64,000 nt of DNA, from assembly GCF_000376105.1 (NCBI RefSeq), contig NZ_AQWM01000006.1, positions 62,001 to 126,000 on the forward strand, given 5' to 3'. Below the pieces are notes generated by a model, which was not told the origin of the DNA, made no database searches, and worked only from the letters and a program-made list of their open reading frames with translations. Of this stretch, positions 43,569 to 52,594 are shown piece after piece (the stretch's first letter is position 1; every line of letters begins with the position of its first letter). Source of the stretch: Asticcacaulis benevestitus DSM 16100 = ATCC BAA-896. Lineage in GTDB: Bacteria; Pseudomonadota; Alphaproteobacteria; Caulobacterales; Caulobacteraceae. The position numbers were made by a program, and so were the translations under genes.

Positions 43569-44417
43569 TCACAATATCCTGACAACCGCCTTGCCGTCAG
43601 CCTCACCAAAAGTCCTAACCACGTCCTCGGAAATGGTTTTGAACAGGGGCAGGAAACCCGCCGGCGGATTGATCGCCACCAGAGCGCAGCCGTTCATCTT
43701 CATCGGGTTCCACAGCAAGCGCAGACGCAATTCCGACACCAGAATTTCAGGCGCGCCCTCCAGATCGCCTTCGCTGACCTCGCGCTCCATATGGCGCAGC
43801 CACGAATCGAAAGTCTCCAGATCTTTGAGCGGCAGCCAGATCAGAAAGCGCGCCTCTGGCCGCAGGGTCAGGACGGCGTGGACCGTTTTGGTGATGCGAT
43901 CATAGTCGTCCGCCTTCTCAAACGGCGGATCGATCAGGTAAAACAATTCCTTGTCGTCCTGCGACGCCTCGACGGCGATAAAATAGCCATCCGCCTTGAC
44001 CGCCTGACCGCGCGGCTCGATGCGCTCCTGTAACAGCTCAAAATCATCGGGCCGCAGTTCGCAGCCGACATACTCATCCCCCGTGCGCTGGTGATCGAGC
44101 ACAAGCGTCGGCGATCCCGGATAGATACCGACGCGGTCCTTGAACCCCGCCTTCAGGTTCTTGGCCCTGACATAATCAGCCAATGGCTTGAGGCTTTCCG
44201 GTACATCGCGGCTCATCAGGTACTTGATGCCAGCCTCGGCTTCTTTAGAGCGCGAAAAGTCCGGATTGGAAAGATCATAGTAGCCAGCGCCGGCATGGGT
44301 ATCGACCACCATCAGCGGCTTGTCGTCCTTGCGCATCAGGCGCAGCAGGGTCAGGACCGCGGCGTGCTTGGCGAGATCGGCGAAATTTCCGGCGTGAAAA
44401 CCGTGTCTGTAATTCAT
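43569..44417 (-). CDS. rlmJ: 23S rRNA (adenine2030-N6)-methyltransferase RlmJ
   Basis: This 282-residue protein starts MNYRHGFHAGNFADLAKHAA, the RlmJ signature, with VVDTHAGAGYYDL (SAM binding) and the catalytic LIDPPFEKADDY. It methylates A2030 of 23S rRNA. Length is as in E. coli RlmJ (280). The gene is followed by the phasin-like gene on the same strand. Confidence 0.96.
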   Translation of the reverse strand: MNYRHGFHAGNFADLAKHAAVLTLLRLMRKDDKPLMVVDTHAGAGYYDLSNPDFSRSKEAEAGIKYLMSRDVPESLKPLADYVRAKNLKAGFKDRVGIYPGSPTLVLDHQRTGDEYVGCELRPDDFELLQERIEPRGQAVKADGYFIAVEASQDDKELFYLIDPPFEKADDYDRITKTVHAVLTLRPEARFLIWLPLKDLETFDSWLRHMEREVSEGDLEGAPEILVSELRLRLLWNPMKMNGCALVAINPPAGFLPLFKTISEDVVRTFGEADGKAVVRIL

Positions 44418-44426
44418 ACGCCAGCC

Positions 44427-45365
44427 TTAGAGCGGCGCGCGCTTCTGTGCAAGAACAAGAAGACTGTGACCGAACAGCCCCGAACGTTCGACGATCAGGT
44501 TCGGAAGCGGATATACAACATAACGCTTGATCTGCGCCAGTGCACCGCTCAGGGCGCGTGTCACTACATTCCGCCCGAAAATTTTCACCATAGTACGGCG
44601 TATGCCCAGACTGATAGCCACCCCGTAAGGCGGCGGAGATCCTATATAGCGAACGTCGAAGCCCGCCATTTCCATCAACCGTGTCAGGCTCGACTTGGTA
44701 AAATGGTTGACGTGCTCCGGGAAAACCATGACCTGCGAATTCACGCCACGCACCTGCCGATCGAGCGAATTAAAATTCGGAACGCCAATCATGACCAATC
44801 CGCCCGGCTGGATCTTGCCGTGCAACTGCTTGGCAAAAGCGAGTGGTTCCAGCAAATGCTCCATCACGTCGAACATAGTCAACAAGGCAATGCTATCATC
44901 GGCAAACTGAGCCAGGTCGCCATCGCGGACATCGATACCAAAGAGCGCCGTCGCCGTTGCGCGCGACTTGGCGCTGATTTCGACGCCCACGGCGTCAAAA
45001 CCGAGATTTGACAAGGCCTTCACGGTCGAACCGGCTCCCGCGCCATAGTCGACTGCCAGACCGGACTGCGGGGCGTCGCTCACCGAGGCGACGAACTTTC
45101 CCACCATTCCCATCTTGTCGGCAATGACCGCTTCATAGTCGGCCGGATTGTCGGAGCCATAGGCGTAGACTATAGCCGAGCCATAATATTCGTTTAGATA
45201 ATCATTGGTCAGGCGCGGCGCCATATAAACGAACCCACAGCCGTCACACCGACAAGCAGCGCGCTCAAGGCCCTCAGCCTTTCCCAATGGCAGCACGCTA
45301 TGATTTTGGCTTCCGCCACACAAGGGGCAGGCGGTCACGGTGCTGTCCGGATGATCATAGCGCAT
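44427..45365 (-). CDS. Class I SAM-dependent methyltransferase with N-terminal zinc ribbon
   Basis: This 312-residue protein begins MRYDHPDSTVTACPLCGGSQ and CDGCGFVYMAPR, two Cys pairs of a zinc ribbon, followed by AVDYGAGAGSTVKALSNLGF (SAM site), LLTMFDVMEHLLEP and PGGLVMIGVPN. This is the UbiE/Coq5-like fold common among sugar or polyketide methyltransferases; the substrate is unknown. ATG 45365 gives the conserved start; the frame is open to 45512 but overlaps the neighbouring gene. Confidence 0.85.
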   Translation of the reverse strand: MRYDHPDSTVTACPLCGGSQNHSVLPLGKAEGLERAACRCDGCGFVYMAPRLTNDYLNEYYGSAIVYAYGSDNPADYEAVIADKMGMVGKFVASVSDAPQSGLAVDYGAGAGSTVKALSNLGFDAVGVEISAKSRATATALFGIDVRDGDLAQFADDSIALLTMFDVMEHLLEPLAFAKQLHGKIQPGGLVMIGVPNFNSLDRQVRGVNSQVMVFPEHVNHFTKSSLTRLMEMAGFDVRYIGSPPPYGVAISLGIRRTMVKIFGRNVVTRALSGALAQIKRYVVYPLPNLIVERSGLFGHSLLVLAQKRAPL

Positions 45366-45417
45366 AGCACTTCGTATTGTGATTCTTGCTTTTGTCGAAC
45401 AGTTTGCCTGCTGCGCT

Positions 45418-45771
45418 TTACGCCTCAAGTCCCAATTCTTTTCGTGTCTTCCTGGGCAAGGCACTGGCGATGATGTCGTAGGACGCCCGCACATGGTCCA
45501 TAAGATCCGCATACGCGATATGAGTGGCCTGAATCCACGTCATGCCACGCGAAGCCAGATAGGGCGCAGGCCGGCATCCCTCGGCATCGCTCAAAATTTC
45601 GAACCCGATCGGGGTCACCTTGAAACTGACCGAAAGCCCTGCGCTGTCACTCCAGCCGGCGATAGCAAACACCTTACCACCTACCTTCCAGACATCCGCC
45701 TCGCCCCACTGCACCACATGGGTCGAGTGCGGCAAGGTCGCGCAGAAGGCGTTGAAGGCGGCGGTGTCCAT
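45418..45771 (-). CDS. MmcQ/YjbR family protein
   Basis: This 117-residue protein with GEADVWKVGGKVFAIAGW, FKVTPIGFEILSDAEGCRPA and YLASRGMTWIQ matches the MmcQ/YjbR (CyaY-like) fold. It is thought to bind DNA non-specifically, and its role is unclear. It follows the aspartokinase/homoserine dehydrogenase gene by 14 bases on the same strand. Confidence 0.92.
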   Translation of the reverse strand: MDTAAFNAFCATLPHSTHVVQWGEADVWKVGGKVFAIAGWSDSAGLSVSFKVTPIGFEILSDAEGCRPAPYLASRGMTWIQATHIAYADLMDHVRASYDIIASALPRKTRKELGLEA

Positions 45772-45785
45772 TTTATGTCATGTCG

Positions 45786-47456
45786 CTATTTCAGGGGCAT
45801 CTCGCGGGCGATTTGCAGCGTATCGGCCAGCAGCGATTCCGAGGTTGGCCAGGCGCCGGCGCCCTTGCCCGTCACATACCACGTCTCATCATTATCCAAC
45901 TCGATGATGGCGCGGTTCTGTTCACCACGGGCACCGACGAGATAATGATCGGCATCGAGCACTTCCAGCTTCATCGAGCCTTGCAGGCCTTCCGGCGTCG
46001 GGTAGGCGCGCGCCACATAGCGCAGGCCCTTGCCCGCAGGAATAATCAGCGAGTCCTCGGTGATCTGGCCCACTTCAATATGCTTGGGCGACTGGCCGGG
46101 GAAGGCGATGTCGCGCAGAAGTTTCAGCTTGGCGCCGACATCGGTGCCGTCGAGATCGGCGGTGGAATCCGGCTCGGCGAAGCCCAGACGGCGCGCTTCA
46201 TCCATGGCGGCGTCGAAGGTCTTGCCGGCTTCGACCTGATCGATGACAAAGTTCGACGTGCCGTTGAGCACCCCGGCCAGCGACTTGACCTTATGGCCGG
46301 CGGCGACGGCGCGTTTGAGCGCCTCGATGATCGGTGCCCCCCCGCCGACCGAGGCCGAATAGGTCAGCATGGCTCCGGAAGCCTTGGCCGCCGCGCGCAG
46401 CTTGTCCGCCGAAGCTGCCACCGCCTGCTTGTTGGCGCTGGTGACCGACACGCCGGCTTTCAGGAAGCCTTCGAGCAGTGCGGCCGAGGGCGATACGCCG
46501 GTGCCGATATCGACAAACACATCGACATCGTTGCGCACGAACGAACGCGCATCAGAGGTGAACTTGGCGGCCAGCGGATGATCGCGGCGCTTCGAGGCAT
46601 CGCGCACCAGAATGCGGTCGACCTCGATCAGTTCCGGCCATTCCAGGCAGCGCTCGAGGAATTTCGAGCCAACCCCGCCGGCGCCCATGACCGCGATGCG
46701 GATCGGGCGCTTGAGGACAGGCGCCTTGCGATAGGCGGTCGTGGTGCCGAGGGTGGTTTCGTACCCCTTGGCAAGGCCCGCGACCTGTACCGTCAGGCCG
46801 TTATCGGCGGCGAAGCGCATGGCCTTGCCCTGCACCACAGGGAAGGCGATCTTGAGGGCTTCGTCCCAGCTTAAGGATTCGTAGGGGCGGACGGAATCGC
46901 CGACCGTGGCCGGATCGCCGTCATAAACCGCGTCCACATCCTTGATCAGGCGGGCATCGACGCCGAGCGCCTGGGCGATATAGACCGCCGTCAGGTCGGA
47001 ACCGCCGCGGCCAAGCAGCACCGGCTCGCCGGCAGCATTTTCAGCCACATAGCCCGGCACCACGACCAGATCGACCTTTTCCAGATCGTTTGTCAGAACT
47101 TCAGCCCTGATCGACACAGGTGTGGCGTTGAGGTGCTCCCCCTCGGCGATCAGTCCGATCTCGTTGGCCGAGCGGAACTGCGTCACGATGCCCGAACGCT
47201 CAGCAGCCATGGCCAGCAGGGTGGCGGCGCGCATTTCGCCGGTCTCCACCAGATGCGGTGTGGCCGAAGACACCGAGGCCTGCGTGTAGCTGCCAGCCAG
47301 GCGCAAAAGCTGATCGGTCTGGCCCTTGAAGGCCGAGACCACGGCGATCACCTTGTGGGCGTCACGGACATAGCGATAGATTTCCGCCACGGCGCGTTGC
47401 AGAGCGCTTTCGCTCGTGAGAACCGAACCACCGAATTTAACGACGAGGACAGACAT
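45786..47456 (-). CDS. Bifunctional aspartokinase / homoserine dehydrogenase, short form
   Basis: This 556-residue protein has an N-terminal aspartokinase domain (VVKFGGSV, RSANEIGLIAEGEHLN, LLGRGGSDLTAVYIA, residues 1-255), then a homoserine dehydrogenase domain from about 262 (IRIAVMGAGGVGSKFLERC, SANKQAVAA, LAGVLNGTSNFVIDQ, ADLDGTDVGAKLKLL). The two ACT regulatory domains that lie between them in ThrA/MetL (about 820 residues) are missing, so feedback control by Thr or Met is probably absent or different. It makes homoserine for the metX-metB genes 3 kb away. Confidence 0.88.
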   Translation of the reverse strand: MSVLVVKFGGSVLTSESALQRAVAEIYRYVRDAHKVIAVVSAFKGQTDQLLRLAGSYTQASVSSATPHLVETGEMRAATLLAMAAERSGIVTQFRSANEIGLIAEGEHLNATPVSIRAEVLTNDLEKVDLVVVPGYVAENAAGEPVLLGRGGSDLTAVYIAQALGVDARLIKDVDAVYDGDPATVGDSVRPYESLSWDEALKIAFPVVQGKAMRFAADNGLTVQVAGLAKGYETTLGTTTAYRKAPVLKRPIRIAVMGAGGVGSKFLERCLEWPELIEVDRILVRDASKRRDHPLAAKFTSDARSFVRNDVDVFVDIGTGVSPSAALLEGFLKAGVSVTSANKQAVAASADKLRAAAKASGAMLTYSASVGGGAPIIEALKRAVAAGHKVKSLAGVLNGTSNFVIDQVEAGKTFDAAMDEARRLGFAEPDSTADLDGTDVGAKLKLLRDIAFPGQSPKHIEVGQITEDSLIIPAGKGLRYVARAYPTPEGLQGSMKLEVLDADHYLVGARGEQNRAIIELDNDETWYVTGKGAGAWPTSESLLADTLQIAREMPLK

Positions 47457-47585
47457 AATTCACCCGTTTCAGACCAATTTGCACGGTCGCTATAAGACTT
47501 TGACGCCGGAGCCAAGAAAAAACGTCTTTAGCGTTGAGATTCTTAAGCCCGGTTTCAGCCGCAACCTCTTTGTCAACTTGACAAA

Positions 47586-48293
47586 ATGCAGCACCGGGTA
47601 TGTCCTGCCCGTATGCCGGAATACGCTAGGATCATTCATGATATAGATTTGGACGATGATTTCATCGACGTTATTATAACGCTCGAAAAATCCCTCGGCG
47701 TTAAATTTCATGATGAAGCTTTTGCGCGCATTCGCACCTTGGGTGAGTTGCATGATCTGGTTTGTCAGGAAGCCGAGAAGCTTAACAGAGGCGGCAACAA
47801 ATGCGCGACCAGCATGAGCTTTTATCGCCTTAAAGCCGCCATTCAACGCACCGGATTGCCACGCAGACTTTCACCATCAACACCGTTGCGAGCTTTGACC
47901 GACCTTGATTATAAAGCCGTCACCCGCCGGCTCGCAGGATGGTCAGTCGCGCATCTATCTATAAGTGCCTTCGGATGCCTGATAGCTGTAGTGCTTGTTT
48001 TAGCGATAAATATCCCTGTGTTTTTGGCATTCGGTGGTTGGGCGTTTTTAACAGGCTTATTGAGTGCCATCTTTCTGCTTGCTATCGCCGCGCGCTTTTT
48101 CCCGGCCCGCTTGCCTGAGCAAAAGACGGTCGGCGAACTGGCTTCCAGTCTGGCCGCCAAAAATCTGAAACGACTTGCCGAAGAGGGCGCGGCCCTTGCA
48201 CCGCAAGCTGTATGGAAGGCGCTTACTCAAATCGTGGCCGATCAAATGGGTGTTGAACCCAAACGCCTGTCCCGCGAATCCCGCTTTATCTGA
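47586..48293 (+). CDS. Membrane protein with carrier-protein-like ends
   Basis: This 235-residue protein has an N-terminal IDLDDDFIDVIITLEKSLGV resembling an acyl-carrier helix 2 region without the phosphopantetheine Ser, two membrane helices (about residues 122-170), and a C-terminal LASSLAAKNLK...QIVADQMGVEPKRLSRESRF that again reads like the start of a carrier domain. I do not recognise a family; it may be a degenerate carrier-like membrane protein. Start uncertain: ATG 47586 or 47613, neither with a clear ribosome site. Confidence 0.7.
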   Translation: MQHRVCPARMPEYARIIHDIDLDDDFIDVIITLEKSLGVKFHDEAFARIRTLGELHDLVCQEAEKLNRGGNKCATSMSFYRLKAAIQRTGLPRRLSPSTPLRALTDLDYKAVTRRLAGWSVAHLSISAFGCLIAVVLVLAINIPVFLAFGGWAFLTGLLSAIFLLAIAARFFPARLPEQKTVGELASSLAAKNLKRLAEEGAALAPQAVWKALTQIVADQMGVEPKRLSRESRFI

Positions 48294-48319
48294 CAAGCAC
48301 TTACCGTTATGAGCGGTTT

Positions 48320-49234
48320 ATGAATAACCGTCCCGCCCTTCTGCAAGCCTATGGCCTTCTGATCCTCACCAGCCTGATCTGGGCCGGTAACAGCGTGGCG
48401 GGCAAGATCGCCGCCGGTCACATAGATCCCATACTGCTGACGGCTTTACGCTGGTCGATCGCGGCGCTGATCATCACCGCGCTGTCGGTCAAACACCTGA
48501 AAGCCGACTGGCCGGTTATCGTCAAACACTGGCCGCTCCTGATGGCCTATGGTGTCAGCGGTTTCTCCCTGTTCAACATCTTCCTGTATTCGGCCCTGAC
48601 GCAAACCAACGTCATCAATGTGATGATCGAACAGGCCGGCATCCCCTTCATCATCTTCTTAGGCAACTACCTGCTGTTCCGCACCCGCGCGACGGTGGCG
48701 CAACTGATCGGCTTTGCCCTCACGCTGTTCGGCGTTATCCTGACTGCCACCCATGGCGACATCGCCCAGTTGCTGCGCCTCCAGTTCAATATTGGCGATA
48801 TCATGATGCTGCTGGCCGTGCTGATCTATGGCGGCTATTCTGTCAGCCTGAAATGGAAGCCCGTCATGCACTGGCAGAGCCTGCTGGCTATTCCCTGCAT
48901 CGGCGCGGCCATCACGTGTGTGCCGGTCCTGATCTGGCGCTACCTGACGCACCCCTTCCCCGCCCCCGATGCCACCGGCTGGGGCGTGGTCGTCTACGCC
49001 TCCGTCTTCGTGGCCCTGATCGCCTCGGCCACCTATATCGCCGGAATCGAGCGGATCGGCGCCAACCGCGCCGGCCTGTTCATCAACCTGCTGCCGATCT
49101 TCGGTGTCTTCCTGGCGGTCATTATCCTGCGCGAACCCCTGCACACCTATCATCTGATCGCGCTTGGCCTGGTCAGCGCCGGCATCTTCCTGTCGGAGTG
49201 GAGCCGGCTTAAAGGCGCTTCGAAGCCTACCTAG
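48320..49234 (+). CDS. EamA/DMT-family transporter
   Basis: This 304-residue protein has about ten membrane helices in two EamA repeats, opening LLILTSLIWAGNSVAGKIAA and containing GVSGFSLFNIFLYSALTQTN and the second-repeat motif YIAGIERIGANRAGLFINLL. It exports or imports small metabolites; the substrate is unknown. It follows the 47586 gene by 26 bases and overlaps the convergent gene end by eight bases. Confidence 0.93.
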   Translation: MNNRPALLQAYGLLILTSLIWAGNSVAGKIAAGHIDPILLTALRWSIAALIITALSVKHLKADWPVIVKHWPLLMAYGVSGFSLFNIFLYSALTQTNVINVMIEQAGIPFIIFLGNYLLFRTRATVAQLIGFALTLFGVILTATHGDIAQLLRLQFNIGDIMMLLAVLIYGGYSVSLKWKPVMHWQSLLAIPCIGAAITCVPVLIWRYLTHPFPAPDATGWGVVVYASVFVALIASATYIAGIERIGANRAGLFINLLPIFGVFLAVIILREPLHTYHLIALGLVSAGIFLSEWSRLKGASKPT

Positions 49235-49991
49235 AGAGCTCCGTCGGGCGGATAAGAGTCGGGTTGATAACAGTCGGACGAATACGCGTCGGACGAATAT
49301 GCGTCGAACGGACAGGGTATTCGAGGCGATCTGGACGCGTCTGATATCTGCGTACAGGCTTGCTATTCAGTTGGGTCAATATTTCACGGCGCATCTCGGC
49401 ATATTCCGGGGTATCGGGTAACAGATCACGCAACGTGACTTGAACCTGCACCCTGTTCATCTGTCGGCCGCGCGTACGAATGGCATCGGCGCAACCGCTC
49501 ACAATCCAGCTATACAAGTTCGACCGGCGGAGCAAAGCGCGCGTCCCGTCACTCTTAACAATCATATGACCGGTACCGTATCCGGACGATTCAGCGAAGC
49601 AGGCGACGTCCATATCGATGGGATCGTCACGATCCATGCGGCTGAGCGACACGACACGAGGCATGGACGCATAATTGATATAGCCCTCAACGCTTGGGCC
49701 ATCGTCCATCGCCTGCCTGACCAGGGATGGATCAATATCAACGCCATCATGTTGCAAGCTGACGATCGTCATTTCAATGGCCTGAAGCTTTGCCGAACGT
49801 ATGCGGGCGCCTATCGAAGGCGCGCCAGGCGTTACGGGGGGAAATTGCGAGTCGGTGGGCTTCACGACGGCCCCCATACCCTTTTCTCGCATCTTTTCCG
49901 ATGAGGACGGAACCAGACCGACCGCAGCAATGGCGATACCAGCACCTGCGCCCAGCACGCCAAGCGCAATCCACGCATATTTAAACGGCAT
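49227..49991 (-). CDS. Unknown exported/anchored protein with Pro-Thr repeat tail
   Basis: This 254-residue protein has an N-terminal membrane anchor (YAWIALGVLGAGAGIAIAAV) and a globular part with VEGYINYASMPRVVSLSRM. The C-terminus is a repetitive basic tail in which the pentapeptide I-R/N-P-T-x recurs (HIRPTRIRPTVINPTLIRPT), encoded by five 15-base DNA repeats. No family recognised. ATG 49991 (MPFKYAWIALG) is preferred to 50006. Confidence 0.75.
   Translation of the reverse strand: MPFKYAWIALGVLGAGAGIAIAAVGLVPSSSEKMREKGMGAVVKPTDSQFPPVTPGAPSIGARIRSAKLQAIEMTIVSLQHDGVDIDPSLVRQAMDDGPSVEGYINYASMPRVVSLSRMDRDDPIDMDVACFAESSGYGTGHMIVKSDGTRALLRRSNLYSWIVSGCADAIRTRGRQMNRVQVQVTLRDLLPDTPEYAEMRREILTQLNSKPVRRYQTRPDRLEYPVRSTHIRPTRIRPTVINPTLIRPTELSR
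49243..49317 (-). repeat. Five 15-base tandem repeats at the 3' end of the 49227 gene
   Basis: Units on the plus strand are GTCGGGCGGATAAGA, GTCGGGTTGATAACA, GTCGGACGAATACGC, GTCGGACGAATATGC and GTCGAACGGACAGGG. Each encodes five residues of a Pro-Thr tail, and the length is prone to slippage. Confidence 0.9.
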
Positions 49992-50174
49992 ATCCCCTCC
50001 TGACACCTATAAGAAGATACCGTAAAAAGTTTAAGGCGAGCTTGATAATATCGGTTAACACAACCCAGAACTGTGCATTTTCTCGCGCATTCCGCGCCGA
50101 AAATCAGCTCTATGCCTCACGCGCCCTAAGCATACATCTTGACGGGACAGCACTTTTTCCGCATAAGCGAACCA

Positions 50175-50321
50175 CTCATCGAGACCAGCCGAGGGAAAGG
50201 CCCGACGACGCTGGGGCAACCGCTGCACATGCAGTATGGTGCCAACTCCTACAGGGCTGCCCAAGCAGTTCGCATCTCTTCGATGCGAGTTGCGGAAAGC
50301 ATAAAAGCCCTGACAGATGAG
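50175..50321 (+). promoter_or_regulatory. SAM-I (S-box) riboswitch upstream of metX-metB
   Basis: The closing stem P1 is CTCATC (50175-50180) with GATGAG (50316-50321). Between them are the S-box landmarks GAGACCAGCC, GAGGGAAAGGCCCGACGACG, GGGGCAACC and TGGTGCCAACTCCTACAGGG, and a CGCATC-TCTTC-GATGCG hairpin. SAM binding would shut off the methionine genes that begin 84 bases downstream. GTCCGGT (50372-50378) and ACCGGAC (50393-50399) form a hairpin just before the metX start codon and may be the expression platform. Confidence 0.9.
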
Positions 50322-50404
50322 AGGATGACAATCCCCGTGCGAAAGTGCGGAGCGGTGTCTGCTCTCGACTGGTCCGGTGAGATTTTGTAGCGACCGGACA
50401 CACC

Positions 50405-51388
50405 ATGAACGTCATCAATTTCACCGCGCCCGACCTGATCGGCACCGATATCACTGCCCCCCTGCCCGCCGATTTCCGACTGCAAAGCGGCATGAAGCTC
50501 GAACAGACGGACGTGGTGGCGCGGCTCTATGGCCCGAAGGATGCGCCCGTGGTTGTGGCCGCCGGCGGCATCTCGGCCGGTCGTGTGCTGTTCGCCAAGG
50601 AAGACGCTACCGATACCGCGCCCGGCTGGTGGGAAGGCGTCGCTGGCCCCGGCGAAGCGCTCGATCTCAACCATTATCGCGTGCTCTCCATCGAGTTCGC
50701 CCCGCGCCTGCCGGCCTCGCACATCTACACCATCACCACCCATGATCAGGCCAGGCTGGTGAAGTTGCTGCTCGACCAGATCCATGTTGATAAGATCTAT
50801 AGCTTCATCGGCGCTTCTTACGGCGCCATGATCGGTCTGGCTTTCGCAGAATTGTATCCCGATGCGGTCGAGCGCCTGTGCGTTATCTCGGCGGCGCACC
50901 GCGCGCACCCCATGGCCACCGCGTTCCGCGGGCTGCAACGCCGCCTGTTGAAATTCGGCGCCGAAAACGGCAAGCCGGCCGAAGGGATTTCGCTGGCCCG
51001 CCAACTGGCCATGACGACCTATCGCTCAGACGCCGAATTCTCCGAGCGATTCGATGGTCCGCCGCCCGCCATCGCCGGCGACTACTATGTCGTCTGCCAG
51101 TACCTGCGCGCCCGTGGTGACGCCTATTCCGCCACGGACGTCAACCGCTGGATCTCGATGTCAGACAGCCTCGACCGCCACCGCGTCGATCCGGCGAAGA
51201 TCAAGGCCAAGGTCTTTCTCGCCGCCGTGCCGACCGACCGACTGGTGCCCTATGGCGACATGAAGCTGCTGGCCGAAGCTCTGCACGACAGCGTCTTCAT
51301 CGACTTTCCCTCACTTTATGGTCACGATGCTTTCCTAAAGGAAATCAAACTTGTGTCCGATATCGTTCGCACCTCACTAGAAGCATAA
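50405..51388 (+). CDS. metX: MetX-like homoserine O-acyltransferase
   Basis: This 327-residue alpha/beta hydrolase has the nucleophile elbow FIGASYGAMIGLAF (Ser about 139), the Asp in PTDRLVPYGDM and the His in YGHDAFL. It resembles the MetX-family homoserine O-succinyl/acetyltransferases of xanthomonads rather than MetA. It activates homoserine for methionine synthesis. The gene lies behind a SAM-I riboswitch and two bases before metB. Acyl specificity (acetyl versus succinyl) cannot be told from the sequence. Confidence 0.87.
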   Translation: MNVINFTAPDLIGTDITAPLPADFRLQSGMKLEQTDVVARLYGPKDAPVVVAAGGISAGRVLFAKEDATDTAPGWWEGVAGPGEALDLNHYRVLSIEFAPRLPASHIYTITTHDQARLVKLLLDQIHVDKIYSFIGASYGAMIGLAFAELYPDAVERLCVISAAHRAHPMATAFRGLQRRLLKFGAENGKPAEGISLARQLAMTTYRSDAEFSERFDGPPPAIAGDYYVVCQYLRARGDAYSATDVNRWISMSDSLDRHRVDPAKIKAKVFLAAVPTDRLVPYGDMKLLAEALHDSVFIDFPSLYGHDAFLKEIKLVSDIVRTSLEA

Positions 51389-51389
51389 A

Positions 51390-52559
51390 ATGTCCAAAAA
51401 CTATCTCAAAAACGCCAAGCTCGGCACCAAGGTCATCAATATCGGCATCGATTCCGATCCGGCGCATGGCGCGGTCATGCCGCCGATCTATCTGACGACC
51501 AACTACACCTTCGAGGGCTTCGGCAAGAAGCGTTCCTACGACTATGCCCGCTCCGGCAATCCGACGCGCGAAATCATCGCTGAGGTTATCGCCGAGCTGG
51601 AAGGCGGCGTTGGGGCGGTCATGGTGGCTTCAGGATTAGCGGCGCTCGATCTGCTGTGGCAGGATCTGCCCGGCAATAAGCGCGTTGTCGTGCCGCACGA
51701 TTGCTACGGCGGCACCCAGCGCCTGCTCAATGCCCGCGCCAAACAAGGCCTGATCGATCTGGTCTATGTTGATCAGGGCGATGACGCCGCTATCGAAGCT
51801 GCCCTTTCCGAGCCGACCGCCCTGCTCCTGCTGGAAACGCCGTCCAACCCCCTGATGCGCCTGATCGATTTAGAGAAGCTGATCGCGCTGGGCCACAAGT
51901 GCGGGGCGAAGGTGGCGGTCGATAACACCTTCCTGTCGCCCGCCCTGCAAAACCCGATCAAGTTCGGTGCTGATTTCGTTGTCCATTCGACGACCAAATA
52001 TATCAACGGCCATTCCGATGTCATCGGCGGCGCGCTCGTCTGCACTACCCCAGAAGACGTCACCACCTATCGCTGGTGGGCCAACTGCGTCGGCGCCACG
52101 GCCGCGCCGTTCGACAGCTACATGACCCTGCGCGGCGTCCGCACCCTGTTCGTCCGCATCCGCCAGCAGCAACAATCGGCGCAGGCGATCGCCGAATATC
52201 TGGCCGGTCATGCCAAGGTCAAAGCCGTCCATTATCCCGGCCTGCCGTCGCATCCCCAACACGAACTGTCCAAAAAGCAACAGGCCGGCCCCGGCGCCAT
52301 GATGAGCTTTGAACTGGCTGGCGGTGTCGAAGCCGTGAAACAGTTGTTCGATGTCATCGAGCTGTTCTCCTTGGCCGAATCGCTCGGCGGTATCGAAAGC
52401 CTGATCGTGCATCCGGCATCGATGACCCACGCCGCCATGTCGCCGGCCGCCCTGGCGACCGCCGGCATTACCGACGGTCTCCTGCGTCTCAGCATTGGTC
52501 TGGAAGATTCCGAAGACCTGATCGCTGCCCTCGATCGCGGGCTGGCGCAAATCGCCTGA
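51390..52559 (+). CDS. metB: Cystathionine gamma-synthase / O-acylhomoserine (thiol)-lyase
   Basis: This 389-residue PLP enzyme of the Cys/Met-metabolism family has NYTFEGFGKKRSYDYARSGN, VASGLAALDLLWQDL, the Schiff-base Lys in VHSTTKYINGHSDVIGG and SLGGIESLIVHPASMTHAAM. It joins an O-acylhomoserine to cysteine (or sulphide). Two bases after metX, it is co-regulated by the SAM riboswitch. Confidence 0.92.
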   Translation: MSKNYLKNAKLGTKVINIGIDSDPAHGAVMPPIYLTTNYTFEGFGKKRSYDYARSGNPTREIIAEVIAELEGGVGAVMVASGLAALDLLWQDLPGNKRVVVPHDCYGGTQRLLNARAKQGLIDLVYVDQGDDAAIEAALSEPTALLLLETPSNPLMRLIDLEKLIALGHKCGAKVAVDNTFLSPALQNPIKFGADFVVHSTTKYINGHSDVIGGALVCTTPEDVTTYRWWANCVGATAAPFDSYMTLRGVRTLFVRIRQQQQSAQAIAEYLAGHAKVKAVHYPGLPSHPQHELSKKQQAGPGAMMSFELAGGVEAVKQLFDVIELFSLAESLGGIESLIVHPASMTHAAMSPAALATAGITDGLLRLSIGLEDSEDLIAALDRGLAQIA

Positions 52560-52594
52560 TTGTCATAGACTTCCCTCAAACAAGGGAAACGCAC

